A stretch of 64,000 nucleotides of DNA. Origin: Mercurialis annua. Lineage: Eukaryota; Streptophyta; Magnoliopsida; Malpighiales; Euphorbiaceae. Below, piece by piece: positions 1 through 9,573 of this stretch; within the stretch, counting starts at the first letter, position 1; the number at the start of each line of letters is the position of its first letter. The notes under the pieces are model-generated. The model worked only from the letters and a program-made list of their open reading frames with translations. It was not told the origin of the DNA and searched no databases. The stretch lies in the NCBI RefSeq assembly GCF_937616625.2, contig NC_065575.1, forward strand, positions 32,859,001 through 32,923,000, written 5' to 3'. The position numbers were made by a program, and so were the translations under genes.

Positions 1-1059
1 GCGGGTGCTAGACCTCAACATCCTCCCGGGTTTCAACCTCAAAGAAACATGGATGAAGGGAATATGCTTGCTAAGTTGATGGATGAGCTTAGAGAGATGA
101 AGCAACTTCAAAAGAATCAAGCCGCCACTAATCAAATGCTTGAGACTCAAATCTCTGAACTTGCTATCAATCTTCAAGGTAGACCACAAGGGGGATTGCC
201 ATCTACTACGGAGAACAACCCTAGAGAACATGTTAAGGCGGTAGAGCTCCGAAGCGGGAGAAACCTTGAGAAAGCCAACGGAAAGAGGCAAGTTGTCGAG
301 GAGGATGAGCCTCAAGTGGTAATTGACATAGCAAGTTCAAGTCAAGAGTTGCCAAAGGAATGTGAGGAAGTGGTTGTCGAGGTTGAAGAGCCCTATGTGA
401 GGCCGCCACCACCTCCACCGTTTGTACCACCGGTTCCATTCCCAAGCCGGTTTAGGAAAGCTCAAGGAAACGAAAAATTTCACAAGTTCCTTGAGATTTT
501 CAAGAAATTGCAAATCAATCTAAGCTTGGCGGATGCACTTCGGGAGATGCCCCAATATGCAAAATTCTTGAAAGACATAATTATGAACAAGCGTAGTTGG
601 GAGCAAGGTGGGACAATACCGCTCACGGAGCATTGTAGTTCAATAATCCAAAGCAATTTACCGACAAAGCTTAAAGATCCAGGGAGTTTTTCTATACCTT
701 GCACCATAGGAAATATGAATGCTATAAACTGTTTGTGTGATCTTGGGGCAAGTATTAACTTGATGCCATTGTTTCTTTTTAGGTCTTTATTTGGTGATCA
801 ACCGGTAAAGCGCACCTCGATGGTATTGCAACTTGCCGATCACTCTCTCAAAAAGCCGTATGGGATAGTGGAAGACGTACTCGTTAAAGTGGATAAATTC
901 ATCTTTCCGGTGGATTTTGTGATCTTAGACTATGCGGTGGATAACGAATGTCCTATGATTCTCGGTCGCTCTTTTATGAACACCGGGCGTGCTCTCATCG
1001 ATGTTCACGCCGGCAAGCTCACCTTGAGAATTGATGAGGAAAGTGTGGGTTTGATATGA
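1..1059 (+). CDS. gag C-terminal part and aspartic protease, 5' partial
   Basis: The frame is open from base 1; the first ATG at 49 is internal, and the real start lies outside the window. From the ATG the translation is 336 aa. Its first part is charged and predicted coiled ([14 protein letters not shown]), followed by a proline-rich stretch near residues 115-135. The last 130 residues form a retropepsin-like domain with the active-site motif [10 protein letters not shown] near residue 230 and the flap-distal motif PMILGRSF near residue 300. The family cleaves the gag-pol polyprotein in the retroelement particle. The stop TGA at 1057-1059 overlaps the ATG of the next ORF (1056-1058) as ATGA, so protease and polymerase are in different frames. 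Athila gag-pol is usually one frame, so this may be a frameshift in this copy. Confidence 0.9.
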   Translation, partial: AGARPQHPPGFQPQRNMDEGNMLAKLMDELREMKQLQKNQAATNQMLETQISELAINLQGRPQGGLPSTTENNPREHVKAVELRSGRNLEKANGKRQVVEEDEPQVVIDIASSSQELPKECEEVVVEVEEPYVRPPPPPPFVPPVPFPSRFRKAQGNEKFHKFLEIFKKLQINLSLADALREMPQYAKFLKDIIMNKRSWEQGGTIPLTEHCSSIIQSNLPTKLKDPGSFSIPCTIGNMNAINCLCDLGASINLMPLFLFRSLFGDQPVKRTSMVLQLADHSLKKPYGIVEDVLVKVDKFIFPVDFVILDYAVDNECPMILGRSFMNTGRALIDVHAGKLTLRIDEESVGLI

Positions 1060-4000
1060 AGAGAGTGATGCGGAATGCCATCGAGGAGGAAGATTGCATG
1101 AGAATCGATTTGGTTGATGAACTTGTGAGGGATACTCTTGAAGCGAGTATGGAAGAGTTTAATCAAGACGGAGTGACGAAAAATCAACTTCTGGGTTCCC
1201 TACATGAGTGTCTCGATTCGAGACACCCAACTAAAGAGAGTGTCTCGAATCGAGACACTAAGAAAAAGGGAGCAGAAGCTCCCTATGGTTTTGTCTCGAT
1301 TCGAGACAGTCCCATAAGTAGACTGTCTCGAATCGAGCCAAGAACAAAAGAAGGGGACCCAAATTTTTCTGAAATTTCGAAAGTCACCTTCCATTCCGAT
1401 AATCCGGGTGATGAGTATTCCGAGGAGGATGAACCTAAGCCGGAGAATTTGAACAAGAGTAGTGGTGTGACTCCACCATCTTCCGAGGTGCCACCACAAG
1501 TTGAGTTGAAGCCACTTCCATCTCATCTCCGGTATACCTTTGTTGGGGAGAATGAGACTTTGCCAATAATCATCTCGAACAAGCTTTCTAAGGAACAAGA
1601 GAGGAGGGTGGTACAAGTGGTGAAGGAGCATGTATTAGCAATAGGGTGGCAAATCTCCGACATTCGTGGAATAAGTCCTCAAATTGTGATGCATAAGATC
1701 AATCTCGAAGATGAGTCAAAGAAGTCGGCTCAAAGGCAACGAAGATTGAATCCGAATATGAAGGAGGTAGTGCACAAAGAAATTGTTAAGCTCCTCGACG
1801 CCGGAATAATCTACCCTATTTCGGATAGTGAGTGGGTAAGCCCAATTCAATGTGTCCCTAAGAAGGGCGGTATGACAATGGTGGAGAATGAAAAAGGAGA
1901 ACAAATATCCACAAGGACGGTAACCGGTTGGCGAGTATGCATCGATTATCGGAAGCTCAACGAGGTAACCCGAAAGGATCACTTTCCGCTACCATTTATC
2001 GATCAAATGTTAGAAAGGGTAGCGGGACACAAATTTTACTGCTTCCTTGATGGATACTCCGGTTACAATCAAATATTAATTCTCCCGGAAGATCAAGAAA
2101 AGACGACCTTCACATGCCCCTACGGTACCTTTGCATATCGGCGAATGCCCTTCGGACTATGCAACGCACCCGCCACATTTCAAAGATGTATGACCTCAAT
2201 CTTTAACGACATGATTGAGGATATTATGGAGGTGTTCATGGACGATTTCTCCGTGTTTGGCGATTCATTCGATGGTTGTTTAGCGAACTTAAGGCGGGTT
2301 TTAGCAAGATGTGTTGAGACAAACTTGGTGCTAAATTGGGAAAAGTGCCACTTTATGGTGGATGAAGGCATTGTACTCGGGCATAGGATATCGGAAGCGG
2401 GAATTGAAGTGGATAGGGCAAAGACAGAGGTTATTGAAAAATTAGTCGCTCCGGCTACGGTCAAAGGAGTTCGGGCATTTTTAGGCCATGCGGGCTTCTA
2501 CCGGCGATTCATTAAGGACTTTTCATCTATTGCACGACCCTTGACGAGATTGCTAGTTAAAGATGCGCCGTTTGAATTCACAGAGGAATGTCAAGGTGCT
2601 TTTGAGAGGCTTAAGGAGGCACTTGTGACCGCGCCAATTATATCGTCTCCGGATTGGAGCTTGCCCTTTGAGCTCATGTGTGATGCGAGTGACCAAGCTT
2701 TAGGGTGTGTTTTGGGTCAAAGGAAGGATAAGAAGGTCCACGTGATTTACTACGCGAGTCGGACCATGGCGGGAGCTCAACTCAATTATACCACCACCGA
2801 AAAAGAGATGTTGGCGGTGGTATTTGCTTTAGACAAGTTTCGGCAATACTTGCTCGGATCAAAGGCCATCATTTATACCGATCATGCCGCCTTGAGATAT
2901 CTTTTTGCTAAGCAAGACGCAAAACCAAGGCTTATCCGATGGATTCTTTTAATGCAAGAGTTTGATGTAGAAATCCGAGACAAAAAAGGAACGGAGAACG
3001 TTGTGGCGGATCACCTATCACGGTTAGAAGTTCCGGAACCTATTCCAATTGGTGTTGATATTAATGAACGGTTCCCGGATGAAATGTTGATGGTAATCTC
3101 GGAAGTGGAGACACCTTGGTATGCGGATATAGCTAATTACTTGTCTTCCAATGTCATGCCACCGGATCTATCGCACCATCAAAAGAAGAAATTTCTGAGT
3201 GATGTGAAACGTTTTTTGTGGGATGAGCCGTATCTTTTCAAGATATGTGGTGATGGGATGATTCGGAGGTGTGTATCTTTGAAGGAAGTGATGCCAATTT
3301 TGAGCCATTGTCATGAGGCGGATTACGCCGGGCATTATGGGGCGTCAAGGACCGCGGCTAGAGTGCTAGAAAGTGGGTTCTTTTGGCCTACCCTATTTCG
3401 CGATGCCAAGGAGTTTGTGGGGCATTGTGATCGTTGTCAACGAGTAGGGAACATTTCCAAACGAGATGAGATGCCATTGACCTCAATCCAAGAAGTGGAG
3501 ATCTTTGATGTGTGGGGCATAGATTTCATGGGGCCATTTCCGATGTCTCATGGAAATCTTTTTATCTTGGTTTGTGTGGATTACGTATCAAAATGGGTAG
3601 AAGCGGAGGCTTTACCTACAAACGATGCCAAGGTAGTGGTGAAGTTTCTCAAGCGTCTAATTAACCGATTTGGGACTCCAAGGGTTATCATTAGTGATGG
3701 GGGGTCGCATTTTTGCAACCGGCAATTTGAGGTTTTGATGAAAAAGTACAATGTGTACCACCGAGTTGCTACCCCCTATCACCCCCAAACGAGTGGCCAA
3801 GTGGAGGTTTCGAATCGTGAATTGAAGAGAATTTTAGAGAAGACAGTAAATGGGACAAGAAAGGATTGGTCCCTCAAGTTGGATGACGCCTTATGGGCCT
3901 ACCGCACGGCATTTAAGACACCTCTCGGTATGTCGCCTTATCGAATTGTGTATGGTAAAGGGTGTCACTTGCCGGTCGAATTAGAACACAAGGCCTACTG

Positions 4001-4400
4001 GGCAATTAAAAAATTGAATTATGACTTCAAGGCGGCCGGTGAGAAGCGTTTGTTGCAACTTAATGAGTTAGATGAATTTCGACTTGATGCTTACGAGAAT
4101 GCCAAGCTTTATAAAGAAAGAACGAAGAAATGGCATGACGCTCACATCTCACCCAAGTCATTTGAAGTTGGAGCTTTTGTGTTGCTCTATAATTCAAGGT
4201 TGCGGTTGTTTCCGGGAAAATTAAAATCTCGGTGGAGTGGTCCGTATAAGATCCGGCACGTGGCGGTTCATGGAGAAATAGAATTAGAAAATCAAAAGGG
4301 AGAGACATTCAAGGTCAACGGAAACCGTTGCAAGCCTTACTTGGGACCTTTGACGGGTCAAATAGATGACAAGATCTATCTTGCTCCCCCTTCAACTTAA
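1056..4400 (+). CDS. pol polyprotein: reverse transcriptase, RNase H, integrase
   Basis: This 1114-aa frame copies the element RNA into DNA and integrates it. A linker of about 285 residues comes first and contains palindrome cluster A. Reverse transcriptase follows: [13 protein letters not shown] near residue 291, [14 protein letters not shown], and FMDD at the catalytic box near residue 394. RNase H has [14 protein letters not shown] near 541. Integrase has the HHCC finger (HCHEAD, then CDRCQ) near 750-795, GIDFMGPFP near 820, and the D-D-E core: D in DYVSKW near 841, D in SDGGSHF near 880, E in GQVEVSNRE near 915. No stop or frameshift is seen. It starts at the ATG overlapping the upstream stop. 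It could be made by frameshift from gag-protease or by reinitiation; the sequence does not settle which. Confidence 0.93.
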   Translation: MKRVMRNAIEEEDCMRIDLVDELVRDTLEASMEEFNQDGVTKNQLLGSLHECLDSRHPTKESVSNRDTKKKGAEAPYGFVSIRDSPISRLSRIEPRTKEGDPNFSEISKVTFHSDNPGDEYSEEDEPKPENLNKSSGVTPPSSEVPPQVELKPLPSHLRYTFVGENETLPIIISNKLSKEQERRVVQVVKEHVLAIGWQISDIRGISPQIVMHKINLEDESKKSAQRQRRLNPNMKEVVHKEIVKLLDAGIIYPISDSEWVSPIQCVPKKGGMTMVENEKGEQISTRTVTGWRVCIDYRKLNEVTRKDHFPLPFIDQMLERVAGHKFYCFLDGYSGYNQILILPEDQEKTTFTCPYGTFAYRRMPFGLCNAPATFQRCMTSIFNDMIEDIMEVFMDDFSVFGDSFDGCLANLRRVLARCVETNLVLNWEKCHFMVDEGIVLGHRISEAGIEVDRAKTEVIEKLVAPATVKGVRAFLGHAGFYRRFIKDFSSIARPLTRLLVKDAPFEFTEECQGAFERLKEALVTAPIISSPDWSLPFELMCDASDQALGCVLGQRKDKKVHVIYYASRTMAGAQLNYTTTEKEMLAVVFALDKFRQYLLGSKAIIYTDHAALRYLFAKQDAKPRLIRWILLMQEFDVEIRDKKGTENVVADHLSRLEVPEPIPIGVDINERFPDEMLMVISEVETPWYADIANYLSSNVMPPDLSHHQKKKFLSDVKRFLWDEPYLFKICGDGMIRRCVSLKEVMPILSHCHEADYAGHYGASRTAARVLESGFFWPTLFRDAKEFVGHCDRCQRVGNISKRDEMPLTSIQEVEIFDVWGIDFMGPFPMSHGNLFILVCVDYVSKWVEAEALPTNDAKVVVKFLKRLINRFGTPRVIISDGGSHFCNRQFEVLMKKYNVYHRVATPYHPQTSGQVEVSNRELKRILEKTVNGTRKDWSLKLDDALWAYRTAFKTPLGMSPYRIVYGKGCHLPVELEHKAYWAIKKLNYDFKAAGEKRLLQLNELDEFRLDAYENAKLYKERTKKWHDAHISPKSFEVGAFVLLYNSRLRLFPGKLKSRWSGPYKIRHVAVHGEIELENQKGETFKVNGNRCKPYLGPLTGQIDDKIYLAPPST
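1208..1340. repeat. Palindrome cluster A, four copies inside the pol ORF
   Basis: The 17-mer TGTCTCGAWTCGAGACA starts at 1209 (centre T), 1241 (A), 1292 (T) and 1324 (A; one mismatch, GAGCCA for GAGACA). Start-to-start spacings are 32, 51 and 32 bp. A T-centred copy is the exact reverse complement of an A-centred copy, so copies 1-2 and 3-4 can form stems with 15-nt loops. A separate small dyad (AGGGAGC, loop AGAA, GCTCCCT) lies at 1267-1284 between the pairs. The cluster is translated in the protease-to-RT linker without breaking the frame, giving peptides such as VSNRDT and VSIRDS. Confidence 0.95.
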
Positions 4401-5164
4401 ATGCCACGGATTGACGGTCGAGCTTTCGACCTTAAACAAGCGCACTTGGGAGGCAATCCCAAGAGGTTTGAATTTCAATGCTTTTAGTTGTTGTTTTTGT
4501 TTTACAATTACTTTAAGTTTAGTTTTCTTTTGTAATTGTTGATGATTTGGCGTATTTCATATGATTGTTATGTTCGAGATAATGCATGGTATGTTCGGTT
4601 TTTGGATGTGTAGGAGTTCGGTGGAGCGATTCTTCAAAAAAATCAAGGTTCCCTAAGAAAGGAAAAACAGAATAATCTGTTTTCCCTTGTCTCGAATCGA
4701 GACAAGCTTCTTAGGAAGTTGTCTCGATTCGAGACAAAAGAAGCAGATTATTCTGCTTCTCTTTTCTTGGTGTCTCGAATCGAGACACCTATTTAACAAG
4801 GGTGTCTCGATTCGAGACACTTGACTTAAGGGGGGAACTTTGAAATTTTCTCATTGGCTCTTATTTGCTTCACATGGATTGATGATGTGGCACGATCCTA
4901 ACCCTTTAAGATTCAAATTTTTGACATGGATCACCAACTTCCAACACATCTTGGCCCTTCAATCCATAGCTATGAATTTAGCCATAAAAAGGACTCCATC
5001 ACTTCATCTTCTCCACCATTCCATACCTAAATTAGAAAACCTCCATATCCAAAAGCTTCTTTCTCTTTCATCAAGCCAAACCTTCAAGAAGCCCTAGCCA
5101 TCATTCAATCTACCCAAATTCAATTCCAAACACATTTCCGAACACCCTTTACGCCACTCTAGCC
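4401..5164 (+). other. Inter-ORF region between pol and the Athila ORF
   Basis: No convincing gene is present. An 85-codon frame at 4840-5097 has no recognisable domain and is probably chance. The stretch contains palindrome cluster B at 4687-4820. It is probably the leader of the downstream ORF; in Athila elements this ORF is thought to be expressed from a spliced or separate transcript, but no clear splice acceptor was identified here. Confidence 0.6.
4661..4820. repeat. Palindrome cluster B between pol and the Athila ORF
   Basis: Copies of TGTCTCGAWTCGAGACA start at 4688 (A), 4720 (T), 4771 (A) and 4803 (T), all perfect, spaced 32, 51 and 32 bp. Each A/T pair is a perfect inverted repeat with a 15-nt loop. 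The spacing matches cluster A exactly, while the bases between copies are unrelated. Two further small dyads sit at 4661-4686 (about 10-bp imperfect stem) and 4740-4759 (GAAGCAGA / TCTGCTTC). Confidence 0.95.
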
Positions 5165-6499
5165 ATGTCACGAGTTACACGATCAAAGAAGACCGTCGCG
5201 CAAACTTCGAACCCACCACCACCGGAGGTTGAACCAACGCTAGGAACCTTCCGTTCCAATCGTAAGAAAAGTGCTTCCGGGTCCAACGTTTTCGGAGTTA
5301 ACACTCCGGGGGCTCTTCGACACCGTTTTGATACGCCTTTTGATATCCGTACCGAGGCGGAAGGGAATATGTTCAAGAGCCTTAAGAAGAAAGGTATTTC
5401 CGTTCCATACAAGATTTGTTGGGAGAGCATGACGAAGTTGGGAATCCATGGGATTGTAAAGCCCTATTTCGAGTGGTTGGATTTTACAAAAATGGAGGCT
5501 TCTCCACATGAGTATTGTGAGGAACTTACTTATGAGTTCTTCACCACACTCAAACCATCACCAACAAGCGAGACAACTATCACTTTCCGGCTAGAAGGGA
5601 AAGAGCGGGAATACACGTTGGCCAACTTGATTGAAGATTTTTCGTTGTGGGATATGGGATTGAAGTTTATGCCGGAAGAATTTGATGACAATTTGGTTTG
5701 GAATGGGGCATCGGGTAAAGCGGTTTTTGATAGCCACAATGCGAAGCTCAATGAAGTGAGGGATATCGCTGCCATAGTCTTGCTCAAATGGTATGCTCAC
5801 TCTTATGTCGGGCGCCATGAGTCCAACAAGGTAACACGATCGAATTTGCTAATTCTCCGGGTACTCAAGGATGAAACCAACCCGGATGTGCATGTTAATG
5901 TGGGCTATCGATTCATGAAAATTTTGTTAGAAGCTCCGGTGAAAAATAAGAAACTCGGCCATGGTTGGTTTGTGATGCACTTAGCAAGAAAAGACCCCGA
6001 GTTTGATGAAAGCAAATACAAGTTGTTACCTCCAAAGATGATCGATGTGGATCATCTCTCGCATGGGGGCTATGCAAGGAAACAACGGGTTGTTGGAAAA
6101 TACGTACAAGAACATTGGGAAGACACCCATCCCGGCGAACCTTTCCCTAGAGCGGGTTGGAGTGAGCCAAGAGAAGAGCCCATACCGAGGCGGCCAAAGG
6201 AGCAACCTAGAAGAAAAGATAAGCATATGGCCGGCACTAGTGCCGAAGGTGGGGAACAATTTGCTAGTGTTCCGGAGGGAGTCCAATGGGAGCAACCGCC
6301 CCCATACGATTTCCAAGCGGATCAACGTGCTTTTATGGCGGAACAAAGAAGGATGTGGAAGAAGATGGAGTATAGGCAAGAAAGGATGCAACATCGCATG
6401 AGGAGGCATGAACAAAAGATGCAAGAGTTTTACAATGCCCAAGGCGGTCCGCGTTTCCCGTCTCCTACACCTTCGCCGGAGCCACCCGAGTTCGATTGA
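5165..6499 (+). CDS. Athila-type ORF (ATHILA ORF-1 family), in the env-like position
   Basis: The frame encodes 444 aa starting MSRVTRSKKT, downstream of integrase, where Athila elements carry an extra ORF often called env-like. Residues about 40-300 resemble the ATHILA ORF-1 / putative plant transposon protein family (for example KKKGISVPYKICWESM, and ADVHVNVGYRF-like TNPDVHVNVGYRF). The C-terminal third is charged: residues 310-350 are rich in P, R and E, and residues 375-420 form a Q/R/E/M-rich probable coiled coil (MEYRQERMQHRMRRHEQKMQ). No signal peptide or membrane segment is evident, so an envelope role is not supported by what is visible. The function of the family is unknown. The start is the first ATG of an otherwise intact frame. 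Confidence 0.85.
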   Translation: MSRVTRSKKTVAQTSNPPPPEVEPTLGTFRSNRKKSASGSNVFGVNTPGALRHRFDTPFDIRTEAEGNMFKSLKKKGISVPYKICWESMTKLGIHGIVKPYFEWLDFTKMEASPHEYCEELTYEFFTTLKPSPTSETTITFRLEGKEREYTLANLIEDFSLWDMGLKFMPEEFDDNLVWNGASGKAVFDSHNAKLNEVRDIAAIVLLKWYAHSYVGRHESNKVTRSNLLILRVLKDETNPDVHVNVGYRFMKILLEAPVKNKKLGHGWFVMHLARKDPEFDESKYKLLPPKMIDVDHLSHGGYARKQRVVGKYVQEHWEDTHPGEPFPRAGWSEPREEPIPRRPKEQPRRKDKHMAGTSAEGGEQFASVPEGVQWEQPPPYDFQADQRAFMAEQRRMWKKMEYRQERMQHRMRRHEQKMQEFYNAQGGPRFPSPTPSPEPPEFD

Positions 6500-8127
6500 A
6501 CTCGAAGATTTGCTTTCTTCAACTCTAACTCATGCAATTTTCCGTTTTATTTCATTGCCATGGGGACATAGCATAGAAATAGTGTGAGGAGGGGTTGTTG
6601 AAAATATGAATGCGTTAGAGTCTCGGTTTTATTGTTTTATTTTTAATGTTTGCGTGTAGGGGTCTAGTTTGTTTGTTTTATGTTGTTTATTTTGAGTCAC
6701 CTCGCACTAAATCGTTGGCTTGTGTATGTTGAAGCATGATTAGTGACCTTGGTGTATTTGTGAAATGAAAGTTTTATTCCCGATCAATGAAGTTAGCAAG
6801 TGCATTTTTCTAGTTTAAATCAATCAAATGTGGATGTGTTTAATAAGATGCAAGTTGTATGACATGGTTCAATGAAATTCGAGTTAATTCCATGTTAATT
6901 GGTGTTGTGTTTTGACAAGTTGTAGTGCTTAATACGGATGCATGATGTGTGCTTTTAAATTGACAATTTGTGCCATTTTTGAAAATTTGAGTATGATTGG
7001 CATGTTTTCATAGGAATTAAGTTTTTGGCATGACACCCTTTTATTGAGTGATTATTGAGCCTATTTGTTGTTGTGAGTATTGATTGCATGCTAAATTCCT
7101 AGAACTTGCTTGGTGTCCGCTCAAAACTATAGAGGTTGAGTGTCAATGACTAGATGAGTATGGCATTAGGAATACCCCAAATTTTTGAACAAAATCACTT
7201 AAAAGCCTACCCTCTACCTTTAGAATCACCATTTTGAGCCTAAGCCTTTCCTTGTCAAACACAAATCACACAACTCCCTTCAACAACTTACCTCTTAAAA
7301 CACCCAATTTGATTTGAATGACTTAATAATGAGAAAAATGCGACACTAGCTTGATGACTAGAAAGAAATGTGAAAGTGTTAAAAGAATAGAAATTTGCCT
7401 CGAGAAAAAGAAAATCAAAAGAAAGAAAGAATAAAAACAATATCAAGAAAAAAAAAAAAAACAAAAGAAAAAGAGGAAAATGAAGAAAAGAAAAGAAAGA
7501 AAGAATAAACAAAGGCAATAAATAAAAATAATTCAAAAGTTCACAAGTGTTGAAAATCCAAGCTAGGTCGAAAGTATATTAGAAAAGAGTCGTTCAAATC
7601 AAGTTTTAGCCAAGTATCCAAATCTACCTACCCCTAACCCATAGCCTAGTTACAACCCTCACAAGTCCATATGATAGTTGTTGATTACCGAACCAAATAG
7701 TGGAGTTCAGGACTAAAGGCAAGCTTATGGTGAATAAGCACGATGTGAGTTTAATTGTTTACCCTAAACACTTGTGTGTTGGAGTGATATCTTGTGAGTT
7801 TCATTGTGCTTTGCTTGGTTCCTATGAGAATAATGCCATGATTTACCATTTCATTTTGGCCAATGTGTGCATGTCCCGTAGATGATTGTAACTCCGAATT
7901 TGCTTAACACAAATGCCTTACCAATAGTATTCTCAATGTCATTGGACTATGTCATTATAATTGCATTCATCGTTGGTTGCATCGCTTACAATTGATAACA
8001 CTAGAAGTTTGTCTTGTGCCTTCATTGGTTGGGAGTTCGTGTGTTGTCTTGTGTTTACAATCACCAAGGTTGTTAATGGTTGTGGTTGATAGTGAGATTC
8101 ATTTCTTGCTTGGGGACAAGCAAGGTT
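6500..8127 (+). other. Non-coding 3' spacer of the Athila-like element
   Basis: No coding capacity is supported. A purine-rich stretch at about 7380-7520 is mostly A with AAAGA and AAAAG runs. A second polypurine-like sequence, GTGTGAGGAGGGGTT, lies near 6580-6595 and resembles the tract just before the LTR. Short frames at 7700-7885 and 7977-8237 look like chance. Confidence 0.7.
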
Positions 8128-8143
8128 TTAGTGTGAGGAGGTT
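8128..8143 (+). other. Polypurine tract for plus-strand DNA synthesis
   Basis: The sequence AGTGTGAGGAGGTTT directly precedes the LTR start TGATAGGAG. A G/A-rich tract at this place is the usual plus-strand primer site of Ty3/gypsy elements. It fixes the LTR 5' boundary at 8144. Confidence 0.85.
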
Positions 8144-8378
8144 TGATAGGAGTAAAATACTCCTATCTTTAGGATGTCTTTTCGTATGCTTTTATGTGCT
8201 TTCACCCCACTTTTATATGGAATGGATTAGCTTATAGAGGGTGTTTATGTTTTAGGGAATCAAGAGCGTTACGAAGAGTTTTAAGGCCGGAATAGTGGAA
8301 AATGAGCGGAAGCGGAAGTCGAGTGCGAAAGAAGTTAAAGCCGGAAGCGAAAGAAGTCGACTCCCCCTTCTGAAGAGG

Positions 8379-8511
8379 TGTCTCGAATCGAGACATCCCA
8401 CTTAAATGGGTGTCTCGAATCGAGACACAAAGAGTTGAGAAGCAGATTGTTTTGCTAAGATGTGTCTCGAATCGAGACACACCTTTAAGTTGTATGTCTC
8501 GATTCGAGACA
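8379..8511. promoter_or_regulatory. Palindrome cluster C in LTR U3
   Basis: Copies of TGTCTCGAWTCGAGACA start at 8379 (A), 8411 (A), 8463 (A) and 8495 (T), all perfect, spaced 32, 52 and 32 bp. The last ends 97 bp before the TATA box, where enhancer-type sites of an LTR promoter are expected. Each copy holds two TGTCTC half-sites facing each other; TGTCTC is the classical auxin response element core bound by ARF factors. A regulatory role is inference; positions and spacing are observed. Confidence 0.7.
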
Positions 8512-8607
8512 ATGGTTATAAGGAGGCTCAGATTTTCTTGGTTTCTTTCCCTATTGGGCCAAACATTCTAGATGGGTTGTATTTTTATTCCCTATTTTGG
8601 GTAGTAC

Positions 8608-8614
8608 TATATAA
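8608..8614 (+). promoter_or_regulatory. TATA box of the LTR promoter
   Basis: TATATAA within ACTATATAAGG is the only good TATA box after the palindrome cluster. The related solo LTR has ACTATATAAAC at the equivalent place on its own strand (62359-62366). Transcription would start roughly 25-35 bp downstream. Confidence 0.65.
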
Positions 8615-9573
8615 GGATACCTCATTTTTCCCTTATTAGGGTTATGCACTAGATTTAGATTTGTAGCCCCCATTTCCTATTACTATTCTCAGATTTTTAG
8701 ATACAATTGTTCTTAGCTTTAATTCCAGATTCTTGTTCTTAACTTTGGAGATTAATGCAAGATTATTATTATTCAAGCTTCTTTATTATAGTTATTGTTG
8801 AATGTTTTTCTTCTATTTATTAAAGGTAATCTTTCTACATCTTAATAGTATGTTTAATTCTTGTTTAATTATTGTTTTAGTTTTGATAATGGCTAGCTAA
8901 ACTCCTTGTTTGGGGGTTGTTGATGATTGCCATGATTGGTTGAATAGTTGATTAGGGTTGATTTGTGTTGGGAGTTTGTTGTGATTATTGGGGCTTAATG
9001 CTTAGATTAACTTGATCTATTAATCTATGTTTAGAGACTAGTTAATTAGGCGAGAGTCAATTAATTAGACGGACTTAGTTGATCACAAACCTAAAATCTA
9101 ATCACGCTAGGGCGGTTTAGGGATTAGGTGGTTAGAAGTTAGCTTCACGATTGGATTAGATTGTCATTGTTGAATTCTAATTACGCGAGAGCGATTTAGA
9201 CTTCAACTTGTTAATCTAATCTCAATTAGACCTAATTGCGGACTCGAGAGAGCGGATTAGGCAATCTAGGAAAACTTGACCCGAACCGATGACACTACTA
9301 TACCCGATTTTCTAGGATTCGTTAGTGGCATGATTTAACAACCTTTAAACGCCTTTTTCCTATTGTTTTATCCCGTTTATTAATTAATTGCTTTAGTTTT
9401 TAATTGCTTAAAGTGTTGATTTCACTAGTTTTAAATTCCGTAGTCATTACTATAATTCCAATTGATCGTTGCTTTCCGAATTGAATTTCCAATTACATGT
9501 TCGCTCACTTTAAACCTCTTGTCTTCGTGGGATCGATTCCGTATTTCCGGATTACTACAAGTTAGTATTTTTG

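Noticed and set aside
1200..1631. 143-codon minus-strand ORF
   Set aside because: Shadow of pol; includes the antisense of the self-complementary palindromes.
4840..5097. 85-codon ORF before the Athila ORF
   Set aside because: No domain and no match to known element proteins that I recognise; compatible with chance in a leader region.
5165..6499. Envelope glycoprotein
   Set aside because: Position fits, but no signal peptide, membrane segment or fusion-type features are visible; kept as Athila ORF family only.
1208..8511. CRISPR-like array, because short palindromic repeats recur at fixed spacing
   Set aside because: Plant nuclear context, only four copies per cluster, two alternating gap sizes, and location inside a retrotransposon.
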